NCBI GenBank assembly: GCA_001023535.1
Contig: CP011020.1
Span: 2,803,734-2,867,733 of the forward strand
DNA length: 64,000 bases
Direction of reading: 5' to 3'
From: Pseudomonas chlororaphis
Lineage (GTDB): Bacteria > Pseudomonadota > Gammaproteobacteria > Pseudomonadales > Pseudomonadaceae
The position numbers and the translations under genes were made by a program. Positions 58,148-64,000 of the stretch are shown piece by piece. The notes beneath the pieces were generated by a model. That model had not been told where the DNA came from and did not search any database. It saw nothing but the letters and a program-made list of their open reading frames with translations. The stretch's first letter is position 1; each line of letters begins with the position of its first letter.

Positions 58148-60016
58148 TTAAATCCACAACTTCTTGAAGTCACGACCGCCAAAGATCAGGTTGACCATTG
58201 CGCGGGTCACCATGATGGCCGTGAACATCGAGGTAAAGATCCCGAGGGACATGGTCACTGCGAAGCCCTTGACCGGGCCAGTGCCCATGGCGAAGAGAAT
58301 CCCGCCGACCAGCAACGTGGTCAGGTTGGCGTCGAGAATCGCGGTGAATGCCCGGCCGAAGCCTTCGTTGATTGCCCGCTGGATCGACATGCCCGCGGCG
58401 ATCTCTTCACGTATCCGCGAGAAGATCAGCACGTTGGCGTCCACCGCCATGCCCATGGTCAATACGATACCGGCGATGCCCGGCAGGGTCAGCGTAGCCC
58501 CCAGCAGCGACATCAGGGCCAACAGCATCACCATGTTCACCGCCAGCGCGACCGTGGCAATGATGCCGAAGAAGCGGTAGATGGCGATGATGAACAGCGA
58601 CACGAACAGCATGCCCCACAGCGAGGCGTCGATACCCTTGGTGATGTTGTCGGCACCCAGGCTCGGGCCGATGGTGCGCTCTTCAGCGAAGTACATCGGC
58701 GCGGCCAGGCCACCGGCACGCAGCAGCAGGGCCAGTTCCGAGGCCTCACCCTGGCCGTTCAGGCCGGTGATGCGGAATTGGCTGCCCAGCGGCGACTGGA
58801 TGGTCGCCAGGCTGATGATCTTCTTCTCTTCCTTGAAGGCCTGCACGGCGACGTCTTTCTCGACGCCGTTTACCACTTGCTTGGTGTAGGTGGTGATCGG
58901 CTTCTGCTCGATGAAGATCACCGCCATGCTACGGCCGACGTTGCTGCGCGTGGCGCGGCTCATCAGTTCGCCACCGTGGCCGTCGAGGTGGATGTTCACC
59001 TGCGGACGACCGTGCTCGTCGAAGCTCGCCTTGGCGTCGGTCACCTGGTCACCGGTGATGATCAGGCCACGCTCAATCTGCGCCGGTGGACGGTTGCCCT
59101 CGCGGAACTCGAAGCTCTCGGAAGTGGCCTTGGACGCGCCCGGCTCGGCACCGAGGCGGAATTCCAGGTTGGCGGTCTTGCCGAGGATACGCTTGGCTTC
59201 GGCGGTGTCCTGCACACCCGGCAGCTCGACCACGATGCGGTTGGCGCCCTGGCGCTGCACGATCGGCTCGGCCACACCCAGCTCGTTGACCCGGTTACGC
59301 ACGGTGGTCAAGTTCTGCTTGATGGAGTATTCGCGGATTTCCGCCAGCTTGGCCGGGGTCATCGCCAGACGCAGCACCGCCTGACCATTGAGGTCGGCCG
59401 GTACGATGTCGAAATCGTTGAAGGTCTTGCGGATCAGTGCACGGGCCTGCTCGCGGGTATCTTCATCACTGAAGCCCAGCTGAATGGCACCGTTGAACGC
59501 TGGCAGGCTGCGATAGCGCACGCGCTCCTTACGCAACAGGCTCTTGACGTCGCCTTCGTAGACTTTCATCCGCGCGTCGAGGGCTTTTTCCATGTCCACT
59601 TCCAGCAGGAAGTGCACACCGCCGGACAAGTCCAGACCCAGCTTCATGGGGTGCGCGCCGAGTTTGCGCAGCCATTGCGGGGTGGTCTGGGCCAGGTTCA
59701 GGGCTACGACGTAATCATCGCCGAGCGCCTTGCGCACCACGTCCTTGGCCGGCAATTGATCTTCGGCCTTGACCAGGCGCAACAGGCCGCCCTTGCCACC
59801 GCTGGCAACCGACGAAGCCTTGACCTCGATACCGGAAGCCTTGAGCGCTTCGCTCGCACGATCCAGATCCGCCTGGGTGACCTGCAGGGCCGTGCTTGCG
59901 CCACTGACCTGAATGGCCGGGTCATCCGGGTAGAGATTGGGAGCGGAATAAATCAGACCGATCGCCAGCACCGCCAGGATCAGTACATATTTCCACAGAG
60001 GGTATTTGTTCAGCAT
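58148..60016 (-). CDS. secD: Protein translocase subunit SecD
   Basis: A 622-residue protein with an N-terminal helix, a large periplasmic P1 domain (about 30-445; DLSGGVHFLLEVDM near 115-130) and five further helices. GMAVDANVLIFSRIREE in the membrane half is the conserved proton-path region. The ATG at 60016 is taken; the adjacent GTG at 60019 is possible. It lies between yajC (65 nt) and secF. Confidence 0.97.
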   Translation of the reverse strand: MLNKYPLWKYVLILAVLAIGLIYSAPNLYPDDPAIQVSGASTALQVTQADLDRASEALKASGIEVKASSVASGGKGGLLRLVKAEDQLPAKDVVRKALGDDYVVALNLAQTTPQWLRKLGAHPMKLGLDLSGGVHFLLEVDMEKALDARMKVYEGDVKSLLRKERVRYRSLPAFNGAIQLGFSDEDTREQARALIRKTFNDFDIVPADLNGQAVLRLAMTPAKLAEIREYSIKQNLTTVRNRVNELGVAEPIVQRQGANRIVVELPGVQDTAEAKRILGKTANLEFRLGAEPGASKATSESFEFREGNRPPAQIERGLIITGDQVTDAKASFDEHGRPQVNIHLDGHGGELMSRATRSNVGRSMAVIFIEQKPITTYTKQVVNGVEKDVAVQAFKEEKKIISLATIQSPLGSQFRITGLNGQGEASELALLLRAGGLAAPMYFAEERTIGPSLGADNITKGIDASLWGMLFVSLFIIAIYRFFGIIATVALAVNMVMLLALMSLLGATLTLPGIAGIVLTMGMAVDANVLIFSRIREEIAAGMSIQRAINEGFGRAFTAILDANLTTLLVGGILFAMGTGPVKGFAVTMSLGIFTSMFTAIMVTRAMVNLIFGGRDFKKLWI

Positions 60017-60081
60017 CACGCCGCCCGCTTATGACGCGGGGCGCCTTGCGCGCCCCGTCGATTGAAGAGAAGTTTGAAACC

Positions 60082-60417
60082 TTAGATCGCTTTCAGCGTG
60101 CCTTTTGGCAGCGTGGCCGCGATAGCGCCCTTCTGGAACTTCATTTCAACAGTGTCGGACACTTCCAGTACCACGAAATCATCCGCCACTTTGGTGATCT
60201 TGCCAGCGATACCGCCGGTGGTGACCACTTCGTCGCCCTTCTGCAAGCTGCCGAGCAGGTTCTTCTGCTCTTTGGCGCGCTTGGCCTGTGGACGCCAGAT
60301 CATCAGGTAGAAGATAACCAGGAAGCCGACCAGGAAAATCCACTCGAAACCGCCACCCATAGGCGCGGCTGCGGGAGCAGCGGCATCAGCCATGGCGTTA
60401 GAGATAAAAAAGCTCAT
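60082..60417 (-). CDS. yajC: Preprotein translocase subunit YajC
   Basis: A 111-residue protein with one membrane helix (about 27-47) and the typical segment GFLVIFYLMIWRPQAKRAKE. YajC associates with SecDF. It is the first gene of yajC-secD-secF and lies 43 nt after tgt. Confidence 0.97.
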   Translation of the reverse strand: MSFFISNAMADAAAPAAAPMGGGFEWIFLVGFLVIFYLMIWRPQAKRAKEQKNLLGSLQKGDEVVTTGGIAGKITKVADDFVVLEVSDTVEMKFQKGAIAATLPKGTLKAI

Positions 60418-60460
60418 TTAGCACTCCAGTTGCAAGTATTGAATCTTAGGATCGGAAAAC

Positions 60461-62640
<2,180 letters not shown>

Positions 62641-62706
62641 GATGGGGTTCGTCTAGCAGGGCCGGAAAGTCTAGCGGAAATATCGAAAATTGACCATGAA
62701 ACGTGA

Positions 62707-62735
62707 TTGACCAACGGTAGGCACCTCTCTATACT
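62707..62735 (+). promoter_or_regulatory. Sigma-70 promoter of tRNA-Leu
   Basis: The -35 TTGACC (62707-62712) and -10 TATACT (62730-62735) are 17 nt apart, ending 13 nt before the tRNA. TCGCCGCC after the -10 is GC-rich, as at stable-RNA promoters. Confidence 0.8.
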
Positions 62736-62748
62736 TCGCCGCCATTGA

Positions 62749-62833
62749 GCCCTGATGGCGGAATTGGTAGACGCGGCGGATTCAAAATCCGTTTTCGAAA
62801 GGAGTGGGAGTTCGAGTCTCCCTCGGGGCACCA
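62749..62833 (+). tRNA. tRNA-Leu (anticodon CAA)
   Basis: An 85-nt class II tRNA including an encoded CCA. The acceptor stem GCCCTGA pairs with TCGGGGC (one G-T pair). The anticodon CAA is at 62783-62785 in the loop TTCAAAA, a long variable arm follows, and the T arm contains GTTCGAGTC. It reads UUG codons. It is followed by a terminator and by an integrase gene, so it probably served as an integration target. Confidence 0.95.
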
Positions 62834-62840
62834 TTTGCAG

Positions 62841-62868
62841 TACATAGACGACTACCAGCGTCTACGTA
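62841..62868. other. Recombinase-core-like inverted repeat beside tRNA-Leu
   Basis: TACATAGACG and CGTCTACGTA are 10-nt inverted arms with one mismatch around an 8-nt centre, ACTACCAG. This is the arrangement of a tyrosine-recombinase core site. It starts 7 nt after the tRNA and lies 128 nt before the integrase gene. It could also simply be a hairpin. Confidence 0.45.
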
Positions 62869-62876
62869 ACACCCCT

Positions 62877-62901
62877 AAAGCCCGCTAACTGCGGGCTTTT
62901 T
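62877..62901 (+). terminator. Terminator after tRNA-Leu
   Basis: The stem AAAGCCCGC / GCGGGCTTT with a TAACT loop followed by five T. Confidence 0.88.
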
Positions 62902-62996
62902 GGTCTCTGGGGTTCCACCCCCATCTCTTGCAAGCCAGCCTCTTTTTGGTACATTTTCTGTACATATTCCAGTTCGAGAACCGGAGGTGTACAGCG

Positions 62997-64000
62997 ATGC
63001 CATTGACCGCCTTGCAAATCAAAGCGTCCAAGCCTGCCGACAGACCGTTCACGTTGAGTGATAGTTCGGGTCTTGCCTTGCTGGTGAAACCCAACGGCAG
63101 CAAGTATTGGCACTTCCGGTACACCTATCAGGGGCGGGCGGCGCGCATGTCACTGGGTGTGTATCCGCATATCTCCTTGCAGGAAGCCCGTGAACGAGCT
63201 GCAGAATGCCGCAACCTACTCAAGCAAGGCACCAACCCCGGCGCCAAACGCCGCGATGACAAACTGCGACAGCAGGAGGCCGGGCTCAACACCTTCAGGC
63301 GAGCCGCGGAGTACTGGTACCAATTCAAATCGGACTCCGGCCGCAGCAGCGCGACGCTGAAGAAGATCCGCGACTATCTCGATAAGGATCTACTGCCCGC
63401 TCTCGGCGAGAAGCAACTGGAGCTCATCACGCGAAGCGACTGCGCAAAACTGCAGGCCTGCATCGAAAAACGAGGCGCCTTCAATGTTGCGGACAAGACC
63501 CGGACCTGGCTGAAACAGATTTTCAGTCAAGCCATTGCACGCGGCCTGTGCGAACACAATCCAGCCTCCGAACTCCATGCCATTGCGATAGCCCCACCGC
63601 CCACTCAACACTACCCACATCTGCACGAACACGAACTACCTGAGTTTCTCCGGGCCTTAAGCAAGACCACCAGCCGGCTACCAGCGAGGATTGCATCATG
63701 GATGACAATTCTGACAGCGAGCCGCCCCGGCATGGTTCGCTACGCAAAATGGGAGGAAATCGATTTTGAGGAAGGGATATGGACCATCCCCGCCGCCCGC
63801 ATGAAGATGCGCAGAGACTACGTCAGCCCTCTACCTCATCAGTTGATCGCCATGCTTACCAAACTGAACCAAAGCACTGGCCGCAGTCGGTATCTATTCC
63901 CAGGCAATGGTGAAAAGCAGCCAGTCATCAGTGAAAACACGATCAACCTGGTGTTCGCCAAGATCGGCTACAAAGGACGACTCGTCAGCCATGGCACTCG
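62997..64000 (+). CDS. P4-type tyrosine integrase (partial, runs off the window)
   Basis: At least 334 codons are open to the end. It has an N-terminal DUF4102-like arm-binding domain (LTALQIKASKPADRPFTLSD, then KYWHFRYTYQGRAARMSLGV), a core-binding SAM-like domain (about 100-190) and a catalytic domain with box I arginine in TASRPGMVRYAKWEEID, the lysine in MKMRRDY, and HGTR of box II at the window edge. The usual RTGELR of box I is changed to RPGMVR, which keeps the arginine but loses the glutamate. GGAGG precedes the ATG at 9 nt. Codons ending in A or T (CTA, ATA, GAA, CAA) are more frequent than in neighbouring genes, consistent with transfer. It follows tRNA-Leu, the classical target of this family. 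Confidence 0.92.
   Translation, partial: MPLTALQIKASKPADRPFTLSDSSGLALLVKPNGSKYWHFRYTYQGRAARMSLGVYPHISLQEARERAAECRNLLKQGTNPGAKRRDDKLRQQEAGLNTFRRAAEYWYQFKSDSGRSSATLKKIRDYLDKDLLPALGEKQLELITRSDCAKLQACIEKRGAFNVADKTRTWLKQIFSQAIARGLCEHNPASELHAIAIAPPPTQHYPHLHEHELPEFLRALSKTTSRLPARIASWMTILTASRPGMVRYAKWEEIDFEEGIWTIPAARMKMRRDYVSPLPHQLIAMLTKLNQSTGRSRYLFPGNGEKQPVISENTINLVFAKIGYKGRLVSHGT

Noticed and set aside
62862..63113. Small minus-strand frames between tRNA-Leu and the integrase
   Set aside because: They overlap the terminator, the integrase ribosome site and its first codons, and have no ribosome site of their own.

Overview
The window looks like chromosomal DNA of a Pseudomonas of the P. fluorescens group. 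The basis is established gene order (hom-thrC next to dsbC-xerD; rpsP-rimM-trmD-rplS beside ffh; a Lon paralogue beside a chagasin-like inhibitor and a YhhN protein; guaB-guaA with tadA and a multicopper oxidase nearby; iscRSUA-hscBA-fdx-iscX running on to ndk-rlmN-pilF-rodZ-ispG-hisS-yfgM-bamB-der; yajC-secD-secF behind queA-tgt), high GC with strong third-position bias, and two families of REP palindromes spread between genes. Species is not claimed.

Layout. 1-9.1 kb (minus): a DUF3509 gene, a periplasmic-sensor gene that stops after its PAS domain, thrC, hom, dsbC, xerD, then the ribosomal-protein and rRNA/tRNA-maturation operon. 9.3-20.3 kb: ffh, then plus-strand ypjD- and corB-like membrane genes, an MHS-type transporter, a second Lon protease, an I42 inhibitor lipoprotein, a YhhN membrane protein and cmoAB. 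20.5-24 kb (minus): tadA, multicopper oxidase, a compact two-gene module resembling a toxin-antitoxin pair with its own palindromic operator, and a DUF6632-like membrane protein. 24-33.6 kb: a GGDEF-EAL protein, guaBA, a zinc-ribbon protein, a TauE/SafE permease, xseA and an M23 peptidase. 33.6-38.3 kb: leuA preceded by a short leader ORF, a coiled-coil protein of unknown role, and the YafV/YbdL omega-amidase and aminotransferase pair. 38.5-55.4 kb (minus): one long housekeeping run from trmJ-cysE and the isc operon down to der. 55.5-62.6 kb: suhB (plus), then a glycine-zipper protein, SecDF-YajC and Tgt-QueA (minus). 62.7 kb to the end: tRNA-Leu(CAA) followed at once by a P4-type integrase that runs off the window, the likely left edge of an integrated island.

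Most of the window is core metabolism: amino acids (Thr, Leu, Cys), GMP, Fe-S clusters, translation and tRNA modification (TrmD, TrmJ, RlmN, CmoAB, TadA, Tgt, QueA), and envelope export (Ffh, SecDF, YajC, BamB, YfgM, DsbC). The parts that look accessory or poorly explained are the toxin-antitoxin-like module (22.5-23.4 kb), the shortened sensor (0.7-2.1 kb), the leuA leader, an isolated bidirectional terminator at 24.06 kb, the REP/REPIN loci and the integrase boundary with a recombinase-core-like inverted repeat. No CRISPR array, rRNA operon, insertion sequence or replication origin was seen.
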